Numbered from the stretch's first letter, positions 9,157-16,864 are shown. The stretch is 64,000 nt of DNA from Planctomycetaceae bacterium (GCA_014762625.1 JABURQ010000048.1:49044-113043); one strand, 5' to 3'. A program made the numbers and translations. Notes: generated by a model not told the origin, from the sequence alone.

Positions 9157-9396
9157 ATGAACGAAGTCGAGCAGGAATACGAACGTCGGCTGTCCGAAAT
9201 GCCAATTGCCGAGAAGTTTGCTCGTTCGCAGGCGATGTTTAATGCCTATCGAGAACAACTGGGGCGAGAAATCGCGGCAGCTCATCCGGAATACAGCCTC
9301 GAACGCCTCAAGTGGGAAGTGGCCGCTCGCATGTACGCCGACGAACCGGCCACGATGAAACTCGTCAACAGGATGCTCGAACGTGTTTCCGATTGA
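9157..9396 (+). CDS. Small helical protein paired with nucleotidyltransferase, antitoxin-like
   Basis: A 79-residue, wholly helical, charged protein with no signal or membrane segment. It ends in an ERLKWEVAARMYADEP-type segment. Its last 14 nt overlap the start of the nucleotidyltransferase gene, so the two are translationally linked. AGGA lies in the leader, about 13 nt before ATG 9157. A TACAAT at 9122-9127 could be a -10 element, without a convincing -35. The size, position and overlap resemble the antitoxin of a two-gene module, but I do not recognise a named antitoxin family and no DNA-binding motif is evident. The assignment is inference from context. Confidence 0.7.
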   Translation: MNEVEQEYERRLSEMPIAEKFARSQAMFNAYREQLGREIAAAHPEYSLERLKWEVAARMYADEPATMKLVNRMLERVSD

Positions 9397-9958
9397 AGCG
9401 TTTGAAAAAACACTCTCCCAGGCGGCTGCGATCTTTGATCGACTTTCATTGCCCTATCATCTCACGGGAGGTGTCTCCACCGTTTCTTATGGGGAGCCTC
9501 GGATGACACAAGACCTCGATATTGTCGTGCATCCTCGAAAACTGACTGAAAAACTCGATGACTTTTTGAAAGCGCTGGCCGACTCCAGTTTTTTATACAG
9601 TGAATCGGCAATCCGAGAAGCCGTTGAGAAAGGGCGTGTGTTTCAGATTCTCCATCAGGAGGAATCCCTGAAACTCGATATCTACCCGAGAGAAATGATT
9701 CCCGGTGAGCTGCAACGTTCCGTACAACGCGCTGTCATCACTTCGACAAAATATCCGATTGTTTCACGCCCCGATGCAATTCTTTCGAAACTCATCTGGG
9801 TCAGCAAAGGAAATCATAAAAATCGACAGGACGTTCGACGACTCTTTCGTACGAGCACCGATGAAGAACAGGCGTTGGTTCGGGATTTTGCCAAAGAACT
9901 GAAGCTGTCCCGTCTTTTAACCGAACTGTTGGAAGAACGTGACGAACCGATTGAGTAA
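9383..9958 (+). CDS. AbiEii-like / MNT-type nucleotidyltransferase fold protein
   Basis: A 191-residue cytoplasmic protein starting with GTG at 9383, inside the preceding gene, with AGGA nine nucleotides upstream. The nucleotidyltransferase core is visible near residues 25-50: YHLTGGVSTVSYGEPRMTQD, then LDIVV, matching the G-G/S, R-x-T and D-x-D pattern of the superfamily. LKLDIYPREMI supplies a later Asp-containing strand. Proteins of this group act as toxins (AbiEii type) or as tRNA/protein nucleotidyl modifiers, and many are of unknown function. The 14-nt overlap with the 79-aa gene supports a two-component module. It converges on the next gene with only 4 nt between stops. Confidence 0.78.
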   Translation: MFPIEAFEKTLSQAAAIFDRLSLPYHLTGGVSTVSYGEPRMTQDLDIVVHPRKLTEKLDDFLKALADSSFLYSESAIREAVEKGRVFQILHQEESLKLDIYPREMIPGELQRSVQRAVITSTKYPIVSRPDAILSKLIWVSKGNHKNRQDVRRLFRTSTDEEQALVRDFAKELKLSRLLTELLEERDEPIE

Positions 9959-9962
9959 GCCT

Positions 9963-11129
9963 TCACTCGTCCCAATCGTCCTCGTCATCCCAGTCGTCGT
10001 CCTCGTCGGGATCTTTCCACTTTCGCATCCAGATATCGGCGGGAATCGGCTGCTCTACCGAACCTTTGAACTCCCAGACCACTTCCGGATTGTCGCTCGA
10101 CTCAATCATTGATTTGAGAATCTGCTGCGGTGGCGTGGTTTTGAGCTGTTCGCGAATCCGATCGAGCTTTTGATTCCACGCGGCGCGTTCGTCCGCGTAT
10201 TCGGGATCGGTTTCATCCGGCATATCGAACGGTGAGCCGGGATAGTACTCGTCGTCGAAGGCTTGAAGAATTTCCTCCGCCTGCATTTCCTGATGAACGA
10301 CCACCGCTTCGTAACTCAGTTGTTCCCATTCGTCGCGGGAGAGATCGTTTTCCTTGCGGAAGCGTTTCAGCGCACGTTCGGCATGAAACTGAGAAATCGC
10401 CGTGCGCCATTGCAACAGAATCGCCGCGACAGATTCCGGCGTACACTCGGTCCCGTCTCGCTCGGCGATGCGGCGGATTTCGGCTTCGGTCGCTCCCCCT
10501 CGCGAGATGCGCCAATCCATTTCTTCGGCGTAAGCGCGTTCGAAACACCGGGCGAACTCGTCTTCCGGGTAAGTCGTCGCGTTGTCGCTGGGAGCCTCTT
10601 CCTGAAATGTCGCAAATACGTCGGCAACGCTCAGTTCCGGATGATATTGGACCGTCTTATCGTCCGGATAGTCCATCATGGTCTCCTGATTGGTTCCAAA
10701 CGTCCAACTGGAACCGTCTTCGTACTTCCGGTACACATCGCACCACACACCCGCCATCGGATGATCGTAGACGATGCCGTAGGTGGAAGAGGCTCGATGA
10801 ATGTAAGCAGTGATGGCTAAGCCGACCTCTTCGACGTAATAGTCGTCAATCTTGTCGAAGCCGAGAGATTCATACTCGCCACAGCGTTCTTCGAACTCGT
10901 CGGGATGGTTCAGAAAATCCTCAAGCTCATCGTCAGCGTCCAACACTTCGGATCGAGGCTTCAACTTGATCCGGAAGGGAGGAACCGCCGCTCCTCCCAT
11001 GTTTTTCAGCAAGTCGGCAAATTTTCCGAACGCCGAACGAAACTTCCAGCGGATGTAAAGATAGATGGCCAGGATCAGCAGCAGCAGGGCGACGAACATC
11101 GCCCCGACCAGTTGAAGAAAAAACATCAT
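9963..11129 (-). CDS. Membrane-anchored acidic protein of unknown function
   Basis: A 388-residue protein with one N-terminal membrane helix (MMFFLQLVGAMFVALLLLIL, then AIYLYIRWKF) and a long hydrophilic remainder. The C-terminus is extremely acidic and tryptophan-dotted (KDPDEDDDWDDEDDWDE). I recognise no domain. Short basic residues follow the helix, so by the positive-inside rule the bulk should be cytoplasmic. GAGG lies about nine nucleotides before the start. It is divergent from the esterase gene, with about 140 nt of shared leader. Nothing in the neighbours points to a job. Confidence 0.7.
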   Translation of the reverse strand: MMFFLQLVGAMFVALLLLILAIYLYIRWKFRSAFGKFADLLKNMGGAAVPPFRIKLKPRSEVLDADDELEDFLNHPDEFEERCGEYESLGFDKIDDYYVEEVGLAITAYIHRASSTYGIVYDHPMAGVWCDVYRKYEDGSSWTFGTNQETMMDYPDDKTVQYHPELSVADVFATFQEEAPSDNATTYPEDEFARCFERAYAEEMDWRISRGGATEAEIRRIAERDGTECTPESVAAILLQWRTAISQFHAERALKRFRKENDLSRDEWEQLSYEAVVVHQEMQAEEILQAFDDEYYPGSPFDMPDETDPEYADERAAWNQKLDRIREQLKTTPPQQILKSMIESSDNPEVVWEFKGSVEQPIPADIWMRKWKDPDEDDDWDDEDDWDE

Positions 11130-11271
11130 CGGACCATTCCTCAGCGAGCGTAACAGTGAATGACTTTTGCTGTCTCTCGTGATTGGGCTTCATTGAACTT
11201 CGGCAACGTGTACGAGTCAAACTTTTTTGTGTTTTGTTGCGAAGGTTTTTCGGACAAGATGTCTGTGTGAA

Positions 11272-13248
11272 ATGAAATTGCTATTTCCATCTGGATTGCG
11301 AAACACGCCCATGCCACGGCTCTCAACGGTGCTCCTGACTTTCCTGTTAATCCTTCCCGCGACGGAAGGTGAAGCAGCCGACTCTCTCGTCCCTCTCAAC
11401 AACGGACGTCCGCCTCAAAATGTAGAGCAACTTTGGGACGGTTACGACCCTCGTCTTGAGCCGCTCGACATCAAAGTCGTCCGCGAGTGGATCGAAGATG
11501 GCATCCGTATCCGATACGTCACGTTTCACATCGGGACCTTCAAGGGGACACCCGCACGGATGGCGGCGTTTTACGCATTTCCCGATCAGCAATCTGGGAA
11601 ACTACCGGGACTGCTGCAATGTCACGGCGGAGGACAACGAGCCAATCTGCAACTGGTCAAAGAGATGGCGCACCGAGGTTATGCCACGCTCTCCATCAAC
11701 TGGGGCGGACGCGATATGGAGGGGGCTTTACCTGGGGAAGAAAATACTGACTGGGGAGCCGTCGATCCGACACAAAACAATGTGCCGGGGTATTCCAGCT
11801 TGCAGCCCAATCAGCAAACGATAGATTCGGTAGAATCTCCTCGCAACAACAATTGGTTTCTGTTGACGATCGGTGCGCGTCGCGGACTGACATTTCTCGA
11901 ACAGCAATCGGAAGTCGATGCCCAACGCCTGGGAGTCCGGGGCCATTCCATGGGAGGACGATTGACGGGACTTGTCGCCGGTTGCGACGATCGCGTCAAA
12001 GCCGCCTCTCCTTCTGTCGGAGGCAGCGGATTTCTGCAATACGACTTGTGGGGGCTGCCGGGGTCGGCCCGTCGTGTACGAGGAAACTTGGATCTGTTCC
12101 GTCGCACACTCTCCGGGGAAGCGTCTCTCGCGCGGATCGAATGTCCGATTCTATATCTCTCGGCAACGAACGACTTCAACGCACCGATGGAATTTGTCGA
12201 GATGGGAATGAAACTGGTCCCCCACGACCGCAAGCGAACGACGTATGCGATTCATCTCAATCATCGCTTCACACCGGAAGCCGAGGTCGCAAGGAAACTT
12301 TGGTTCGACGCCCATCTGCAAAATCGTTTGACCTTCCCGGAATCACCGAAAGGAGAATTCATTCTTGATTCTCCCGATGGTCGCCCCGTTTACAAGGTGA
12401 CCGTTGATCATTCGCGTGAAGTCGCCGATGTCAAAATCTATTACGGCTACGAACGCGACCCACGGAATCGATTCTGGGCCTGGGCTCCGATTTGTCCCAC
12501 TGGCAAGGATTATTATGGTACCTGCTCGATTTACGACCTTGATGAGCCGTTATTCGTCATGGCGAATGTCTATTACAAATTGAGACCGGAGGAGCGGCGC
12601 GAAGGTGATCCGGAAAAATTCATTCTCAGTGTTGCCGATCAGATTTATCCCACAGAGTTAAAAGCAACCGGCATTCAAGCAAATGCCAAACATCACCGAC
12701 TGATCGACGATTTCAAACGCGGCTGGGATGACTGGTACGTCCTTAACGGCAACAATCGGCATCACTGGCTCTATGCGACGCGCAAACTCGCCGACCCGCG
12801 CTGGTCTGGGCCGCAAAACGGAAGACTCGTGTTTCAAATCACCACGACGGCCCCCGGCAATACGCTGGGTGTCAAAATTGAAACTGATAGCTGGCGAATG
12901 TATGCGGGGCGTCAAAGAAAAAGCTACACAGCACTCGTACCTTTGAAAGAGGGAGAGAATCAGATTGAACTCTCGGCTTCCGATTTCAAAAATCTCCAAG
13001 GTGAGTCGCTCGCCGACTGGGAAGGAATGACCGAATTAATCTTCACACCAGGCAATCGGCTGAATGTCTCTTCCGTCGAGCTTCCCCCGTGGCAGGGAGA
13101 TTTTCCGATCTTTGCGAATCTCAGATGGATGGGAGGTAAAGTGATCGAACGACCGTATCCCTATCCTCAATCGCCTCTGAAGACGGCACAACCGGGCGGC
13201 CTCTCCGACCCTGAGTTTCTGAAAGCGATTCAGGACTCCTTGAAATAG
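11272..13248 (+). CDS. Exported alpha/beta-hydrolase, acetyl xylan esterase-like
   Basis: A protein of up to 658 residues with a hydrophobic export signal (PRLSTVLLTFLLILPATEGEA). The hydrolase domain occupies roughly residues 70-350: an oxyanion-region LLQCHGGGQRANLQ, then the nucleophile elbow VRGHSMGGR with the catalytic Ser. An acidic residue follows in LSATNDFNAPM, and HLNHRF supplies a likely catalytic His. The C-terminal 250 residues look like a beta-rich accessory module, with Trp-rich segments and a FQITTTAPGNTLGVKIETDS stretch. Carbohydrate ester hydrolysis is the likely role, consistent with the sulfatase-rich surroundings. The start is uncertain: ATG 11272 or ATG 11311 would both leave the signal peptide intact, and neither has a good Shine-Dalgarno site. 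Confidence 0.82.
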   Translation: MKLLFPSGLRNTPMPRLSTVLLTFLLILPATEGEAADSLVPLNNGRPPQNVEQLWDGYDPRLEPLDIKVVREWIEDGIRIRYVTFHIGTFKGTPARMAAFYAFPDQQSGKLPGLLQCHGGGQRANLQLVKEMAHRGYATLSINWGGRDMEGALPGEENTDWGAVDPTQNNVPGYSSLQPNQQTIDSVESPRNNNWFLLTIGARRGLTFLEQQSEVDAQRLGVRGHSMGGRLTGLVAGCDDRVKAASPSVGGSGFLQYDLWGLPGSARRVRGNLDLFRRTLSGEASLARIECPILYLSATNDFNAPMEFVEMGMKLVPHDRKRTTYAIHLNHRFTPEAEVARKLWFDAHLQNRLTFPESPKGEFILDSPDGRPVYKVTVDHSREVADVKIYYGYERDPRNRFWAWAPICPTGKDYYGTCSIYDLDEPLFVMANVYYKLRPEERREGDPEKFILSVADQIYPTELKATGIQANAKHHRLIDDFKRGWDDWYVLNGNNRHHWLYATRKLADPRWSGPQNGRLVFQITTTAPGNTLGVKIETDSWRMYAGRQRKSYTALVPLKEGENQIELSASDFKNLQGESLADWEGMTELIFTPGNRLNVSSVELPPWQGDFPIFANLRWMGGKVIERPYPYPQSPLKTAQPGGLSDPEFLKAIQDSLK

Positions 13249-13365
13249 TTCGAGCGCTCATCCAAGAGTCTGGAGAAACTCACTCGGGGCCTCTCCCAGG
13301 CTTCGATTCAGACTGCGGTCCAAGCCGTCAGCCTGGCATCTGTCCCCGCAGAAGCTCTCGCAAAG

Positions 13366-13403
13366 AACTGGCTGTTTCGTTTTCAATGCGAAACCAGACA
13401 GTT
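13366..13403 (+). terminator. Hairpin after esterase gene
   Basis: AACTGGCTGTTTCG (13366-13379) and CGAAACCAGACAGTT (13389-13403) form a long stem with one mismatch and one bulge, followed by TTGC. It lies about 120 nt past the esterase stop. It may be a terminator for that gene or a leader structure of the stress-type cassette; the T run is poor. Confidence 0.4.
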
Positions 13404-13517
13404 TGCTAACTTGTTCCCATGCGTGATGTTACATCAAGAAAATGGAGTTTTTCGAGTTTTGGCATCACTCCTGCAACTATCTATCCAGTGAGAACAATCA
13501 AGAAGAAAGGAAATCAC

Positions 13518-13685
13518 ATGTTAAGTTGGGCAATCATGTTTCTCATTCTCGCACTTATAGCGGGGGCACTGGAAATGACTGTCATTGCTGGAACCTCACT
13601 CTGGATTGCCAAAGTTCTGTTCCTGGCCTTTGTGGTCTTTCTGGTGGTCTCCTTGGTAACCGGACGCCGAACGACGAGCGTCTGA
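13518..13685 (+). CDS. DUF1328 (UPF0391) small membrane protein, copy A
   Basis: A 55-residue protein made of two membrane helices: MLSWAIMFLILALIAGALEM and, after TVIAGTSLW, a second helix ending VTGRR. This is the complete length and sequence type of the DUF1328/YtjA family, which is often found near stress-response genes but has no proven function. The start at 13518 has AAAGGA six nucleotides upstream; an upstream ATG at 13419 would add a non-family leader. It is the first gene of the first of two tandem cassettes; its twin at 14882-15049 differs at only a few residues. Confidence 0.9.
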   Translation: MLSWAIMFLILALIAGALEMTVIAGTSLWIAKVLFLAFVVFLVVSLVTGRRTTSV

Positions 13686-13754
13686 CTCTGCCAAATGCTC
13701 ACTAGGAGATGAATTGGAATAAGAAGATTAGATCCTTCAGGAAAGGGATTCGCC

Positions 13755-14120
13755 ATGAGATTTTTAGCTATCGCCGCCATTGCTGTGATCGGACTATCCT
13801 TTCTGGGTTGGCTGACATTCGCGAACTCGGAAGAGTCTGCATCGATGACAATCGATAAGACTGAGGTTAAACAAGACACGCAGGAAGCGGTTGAAGAGAC
13901 TCAGGAAGCCATTAATTCGGCCAAGAAAGAAACTCAAGAAGCCTATGAAAATGTGAAAGAAGAAGGTCAGGAAGTTTTGGATTCTACGGAAAAAGCATTG
14001 AAGGATGCGAAAGAGGAAACCAAAGAAACTTTCAATGATGTGAAGGAAGATTTCAGCTCGGAAGAGGAATCCGACAAGTCTTCGCCGAAGGTGAAAGAAA
14101 CCTCTAACTCCAATTCCTGA
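13755..14120 (+). CDS. Membrane-anchored LEA-like 11-mer repeat protein, copy A
   Basis: A 121-residue protein with an N-terminal helix (MRFLAIAAIAVIGLSFLGWL) acting as signal or anchor, then five consecutive 11-residue repeats at residues 45-99. The repeat units are AVEETQEAINS, AKKETQEAYEN, VKEEGQEVLDS, TEKALKDAKEE and TKETFNDVKED. The 11-mer period and Lys/Glu-rich amphipathic helices are those of group 3 LEA and apolipoprotein-like proteins, which protect membranes or proteins during water or salt stress. A Ser/Glu/Lys tail follows. That role here is inference. It lies 69 nt after DUF1328 copy A and has a same-length paralogue in identical repeat phase at 15121-15486. Confidence 0.85.
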   Translation: MRFLAIAAIAVIGLSFLGWLTFANSEESASMTIDKTEVKQDTQEAVEETQEAINSAKKETQEAYENVKEEGQEVLDSTEKALKDAKEETKETFNDVKEDFSSEEESDKSSPKVKETSNSNS

Positions 14121-14138
14121 GTTTAAATCCAAGACACG

Positions 14139-14212
14139 ATCAACATTTATTCGTCACAAGAAACGTTGATTCATGACAGGCTCGTGCCCCTCACGAGCTT
14201 GTCTATTTTTTT
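14139..14212 (+). terminator. Two-stem terminator element, copy A
   Basis: GACAGGCTCGTG (14175-14186) pairs with CACGAGCTTGTC (14192-14203) around a CCCCT loop, followed by TATTTTTTT. A preceding stem pairs ATCAACATTT (14139-14148) with AAACGTTGAT (14161-14170) with one mismatch. The element is repeated after LEA copy B with base changes that keep pairing, which supports a real RNA structure. It should end transcription of the DUF1328-LEA unit, partly insulating the TM2 gene that follows. Confidence 0.75.
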
Positions 14213-14250
14213 GAGCCCCTGTTTCATTTTGAGACCAGAGAGAGGCAACT

Positions 14251-14367
14251 ATGGCGACTGTCATTCACGAGGAAGCGCACGGTGGTCTGTTGGGGCTCGG
14301 CTGGCTATACGACTTGTGGACACTCAACGATCAAATCGACGAATTCAACACAATACATACGCACTAG
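14251..14367 (+). pseudogene. Internally deleted TM2-domain gene (38 codons), copy A
   Basis: An ATG at 14251 opens a 38-codon frame beginning MATVIHEEAH and running straight into GGLLGLGWLYDLWTLNDQID, then EF. Both ends match the full TM2 gene at 15649-16086 (MATVIHDEAP at its start and GGLLGLGWLYDLWTLNDQID near its end), so about 109 codons are missing in frame. The remnant retains none of the first TM2 unit and only the end of the second. It is preceded by a purine-rich AGAGAGGCAACT leader. It could still be translated as a small peptide, but it is best read as a decayed copy left by the cassette duplication. Confidence 0.85.
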
Positions 14368-14636
14368 CTACAAACATCTGAGTAAACAGAGGGACCCTCA
14401 AAAAGAGCCCCATAAGTAATACAAAATCGTTGACTGAAAAAATGAGTATGCATGTTCCCGCAGAGACTCTCAGCCCAAGTCATTTATCTTTGATAGAACG
14501 CTCTTCAACGTAACGGTAATTCATTTCACGACCTCCCACACCTACTTCTAGAGCGACTTCAGATAATTCTGAGACTTTGGCATGTTTGCTGCATCTTTCA
14601 ATTTTTTAGACCATTAGCATTCGTCAAAGGAGAACC

Positions 14637-14852
14637 ATGAGACTGATTGCACTTTCGACGCTCACACTCACAGCCGCAACGATGTCTGTGGGATGTTCGC
14701 CTCAGCAACCGGTCGTCGATGAGACTTCGACGGAGTCGAGCGAAGACGCCCCGGAAGTAGACGTTGATGTTCCGGGAATGGATCTGGAAGTTCAGGCGGA
14801 TGAAGAAGAGCCGACGGTCGATGTTGATCTCGAATCAGAACAGAAATCATAG
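14637..14852 (+). CDS. Small acidic lipoprotein
   Basis: A 71-residue protein with a signal peptide and lipobox MSVGC (residues 16-20), followed by a short, highly acidic tail with repeating VDVDVPGMDLEV and PTVDVDLE segments. A strong AAAGGAGA precedes the ATG by four nucleotides. It sits 29 nt before DUF1328 copy B and appears to head the second cassette; the first cassette has no counterpart in its upstream 270 nt. I recognise no family. The likely place is a membrane or cell-envelope surface. Confidence 0.8.
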   Translation: MRLIALSTLTLTAATMSVGCSPQQPVVDETSTESSEDAPEVDVDVPGMDLEVQADEEEPTVDVDLESEQKS

Positions 14853-14881
14853 GAATCGATCGAGTCGGGAAAGGATATAAC

Positions 14882-15049
14882 ATGTTGAGTTGGGCACTTT
14901 TATTTTTGATCCTCGCACTCATCTCGAGTGCCTTGGAAATGACGGTCATCGCCGGAACCTCGCTTTGGATCGCCAAAGTCCTGTTCTTAGCCTTCATTGT
15001 GTTTTTGGTCATTGCACTGGTAACCGGACGTCGGACCACCCCCCTCTAA
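14882..15049 (+). CDS. DUF1328 (UPF0391) small membrane protein, copy B
   Basis: A 55-residue twin of copy A: MLSWALLFLILALISSALEM, then TVIAGTSLW and a second helix ending in VTGRRTTPL. AAAGG precedes the ATG by seven nucleotides. The central EMTVIAGTSLWIAKVLFLAF is identical to copy A, and the changes are conservative, so both look functional. It lies between the small lipoprotein (29 nt upstream) and LEA copy B (71 nt downstream), probably in one transcript. Confidence 0.9.
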   Translation: MLSWALLFLILALISSALEMTVIAGTSLWIAKVLFLAFIVFLVIALVTGRRTTPL

Positions 15050-15120
15050 TGCTGCGTCCCGTTATGCCGGAATTGAATGACATCAAAAACACGTAATCCA
15101 CACGGGAAAAGGAACACACC

Positions 15121-15486
15121 ATGAAAGTCATCATTATTGCTGCCGCCGTCGTTGTGGGATTATCACTCCTCGGCTGGATCGCATTTTCCAATTCTGAGGG
15201 AACGGCTTCGGTCACCTTCGATAAGGAGAAAGCCGAGTACGAGACTCAAGAAGCGGTTGAAAAAACTGAAAATGCTTTGAACGCTGCCGAAGAAGAAGCG
15301 GAAGAGGTTTACCAGGAAGCGAAAGATGAAGGAGAAAAAGCTCTGGAATCGACCGAGGAAACTTTGAAAGAAGCGGGCAAAGAAACCCAGGAAACCTTCC
15401 AAGACGTCAAAGAAGACTTCACTTCCGAAGAAGAGAAGAATAAGAAAACCGACACCACGAAAGAAACCGTCGAATCAAATTCCTGA
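15121..15486 (+). CDS. Membrane-anchored LEA-like 11-mer repeat protein, copy B
   Basis: A 121-residue paralogue of copy A with the same layout: an N-terminal helix (MKVIIIAAAVVVGLSLLGWI), then 11-mers AVEKTENALNA, AEEEAEEVYQE, AKDEGEKALES, TEETLKEAGKE and TQETFQDVKED at residues 45-99, then a polar tail ending in ESNS. Copy B is richer in Glu and more diverged than the DUF1328 pair, yet repeat phase, length and both ends are conserved. This suggests selection on the amphipathic helix rather than on sequence. GGGAAAAGG precedes the start. The likely role, by family resemblance, is protection of membrane or envelope under osmotic or desiccation stress. Confidence 0.85.
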   Translation: MKVIIIAAAVVVGLSLLGWIAFSNSEGTASVTFDKEKAEYETQEAVEKTENALNAAEEEAEEVYQEAKDEGEKALESTEETLKEAGKETQETFQDVKEDFTSEEEKNKKTDTTKETVESNS

Positions 15487-15500
15487 TCGGGTTTCATCCT

Positions 15501-15610
15501 GATCAACATTTCTGCGAGCGCGTACGACAATCAAGTTTCACGTGCTCCGGCCCTGAGAGATTGTTGATCGGAGGCAGGTTCGCGCCCGTCGCGAGCCTGT
15601 CTAGTTTCTT
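15501..15610 (+). terminator. Two-stem terminator element, copy B
   Basis: GGCAGGTTCGCG (15573-15584) pairs with CGCGAGCCTGTC (15590-15601), then TAGTTTCTT. An outer stem pairs GATCAAC (15501-15507) with GTTGATC (15563-15569). Compared with copy A, a T-A pair has become C-G and other changes are G-T wobbles, so pairing is kept while sequence drifts. Confidence 0.7.
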
Positions 15611-15648
15611 GAAGCTCAGTCCATCATTCAACACGGAAAGAATCAATC

Positions 15649-16086
15649 ATGGCGACTGTTATTCACGATGAAGCACCCCAGATGACTCAATCGAATCTGT
15701 TTGAAACCCACTCCACCATGTTGGGTTATCTGATCTGGATCTTCGGGTTTATGGGGGCTCACCGTTTCTACTACGGCAAGAAACTGACCGGGACGTTATG
15801 GTTCTTTACGCTCGGGCTGCTCTTCGTCGGATGGATCGTCGATCTCTTTTTAATCCCTTCCATGAAACGAGAGGCCGATCGGAAGTATGTCCCCGGACTG
15901 GCGGATTATAGTGCCGGCTGGTTACTGCTGACCTTCCTCGGCTATCTGGGGATTCACCGCCTCTATCTGCAGAAATGGGTAACGGGAATCATCTGGATGC
16001 TGACCGGCGGGTTGCTGGGTCTCGGCTGGCTGTACGACTTGTGGACACTCAACGATCAGATCGACGAGTTTAACCGGACGCATTAA
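15649..16086 (+). CDS. Double TM2-domain membrane protein
   Basis: A 145-residue protein with two tandem TM2 units. The first (about residues 25-70) has GYLIWIFGFMGAHRFYYGKK and VGWIVDLFLIP. The second (about 85-138) has LLTFLGYLGIHRLYLQKW and LGWLYDLWTLNDQID. Each unit has two helices and the conserved G-x-H-R-x-Y turn. TM2 proteins are poorly understood; several are linked to envelope stress. The first cassette carries an internally deleted version of this gene. The ATG at 15649 is preceded by GGAAAGAATCAATC. It lies 48 nt after terminator copy B and may have its own promoter. Confidence 0.88.
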   Translation: MATVIHDEAPQMTQSNLFETHSTMLGYLIWIFGFMGAHRFYYGKKLTGTLWFFTLGLLFVGWIVDLFLIPSMKREADRKYVPGLADYSAGWLLLTFLGYLGIHRLYLQKWVTGIIWMLTGGLLGLGWLYDLWTLNDQIDEFNRTH

Positions 16087-16136
16087 GCCTCAAACACCGG
16101 CTTCCCAAACAACTTCTGCCTGCTTGACATCTGTCT

Positions 16137-16168
16137 CGCCGCTGTCGAAAAACTGGACAGCGGCGTTC
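16137..16168 (+). terminator. Terminator hairpin after TM2 gene
   Basis: CGCCGCTGTC (16137-16146) and GACAGCGGCG (16156-16165) form a perfect 10-bp stem with a GAAAAACTG loop, followed by TTCTGCTT. It lies 50 nt after the TM2 stop and likely ends that transcript. The rest of the 280-nt gap holds another short hairpin (16189-16207) and the leader of the sigma gene; I see no gene there. Confidence 0.6.
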
Positions 16169-16366
16169 TGCTTGCGCGATACGACGACGCTGCCTACTGA
16201 CGGCAGCCCTGCGCAGTCTACGCTCTCCCACAGACCGCTCCGGTCGTTCACAAGGGTTCCCAATCAGAACGCGAACACTTTCTGAGTAAGTTTGCTAGGA
16301 AATCTCGAATTCGTTTGGGATAGACTCTGTTTGGTGACGTTATCTCTGTGAACTCAGGAGAAACGA

Positions 16367-16864
16367 GTGGTTGACTGGAATCCCGACGTCTGGAATTTGC
16401 TACTGCGACGGTATTTGAGACCGTTAAGCATCTATGCAGCGCAATTTTCAATCGATGAGGATGACGTCGTCCAGGAAGCTTTTCTGGAACTGTTTCAGCA
16501 GCCGACGCCTCCCGAAAATGTGGCCGCTTGGTTGTATCAGGTGGTCCGACACAAATCGATCTCAGCCATTCGGTCCAACTCACGCCGACGACAACGCGAA
16601 CAGACAAAGTCTCAGCAAAACGACAACTGGTTTGAAGAACGTCCCGACGATCAACTCGATGCCCGACAAGTCACCGATCAATTGAAAGAACTTCCCGACG
16701 ACCAACGGGAAGTTCTGGTTCTCAAAATCTGGAGCAATTTCACCTTCACTGAAATTGCCGAACTGACAGACAGTTCCAGCAGTACCTGTCATCGCCTGTA
16801 TCAGCAGGCGATTGACGAACTCCGCAAACAAGCAGGTCTCCCATGTCCGAATACGAACCCCTGA
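16367..16864 (+). CDS. ECF-type RNA polymerase sigma factor
   Basis: A 165-residue sigma-70 family factor starting with GTG at 16367, with GGAG six nucleotides upstream. Region 2 includes DEDDVVQEAFLELFQQ and ENVAAWLYQVVRHKSISAIR; region 4 includes LPDDQREVLVLKIWSNFTFTEIAELT and a helix-turn-helix ending in STCHRLYQQAIDELRK. There is no sigma region 1 or 3. Its end overlaps the next gene by 22 nt, which typically pairs a sigma factor with its regulator. The downstream exported proteins (17514-20726) run in the same direction and could be its targets or operon partners. A second, unrelated sigma/membrane-protein pair lies at 61075-62035. Confidence 0.9.
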   Translation: MVDWNPDVWNLLLRRYLRPLSIYAAQFSIDEDDVVQEAFLELFQQPTPPENVAAWLYQVVRHKSISAIRSNSRRRQREQTKSQQNDNWFEERPDDQLDARQVTDQLKELPDDQREVLVLKIWSNFTFTEIAELTDSSSSTCHRLYQQAIDELRKQAGLPCPNTNP

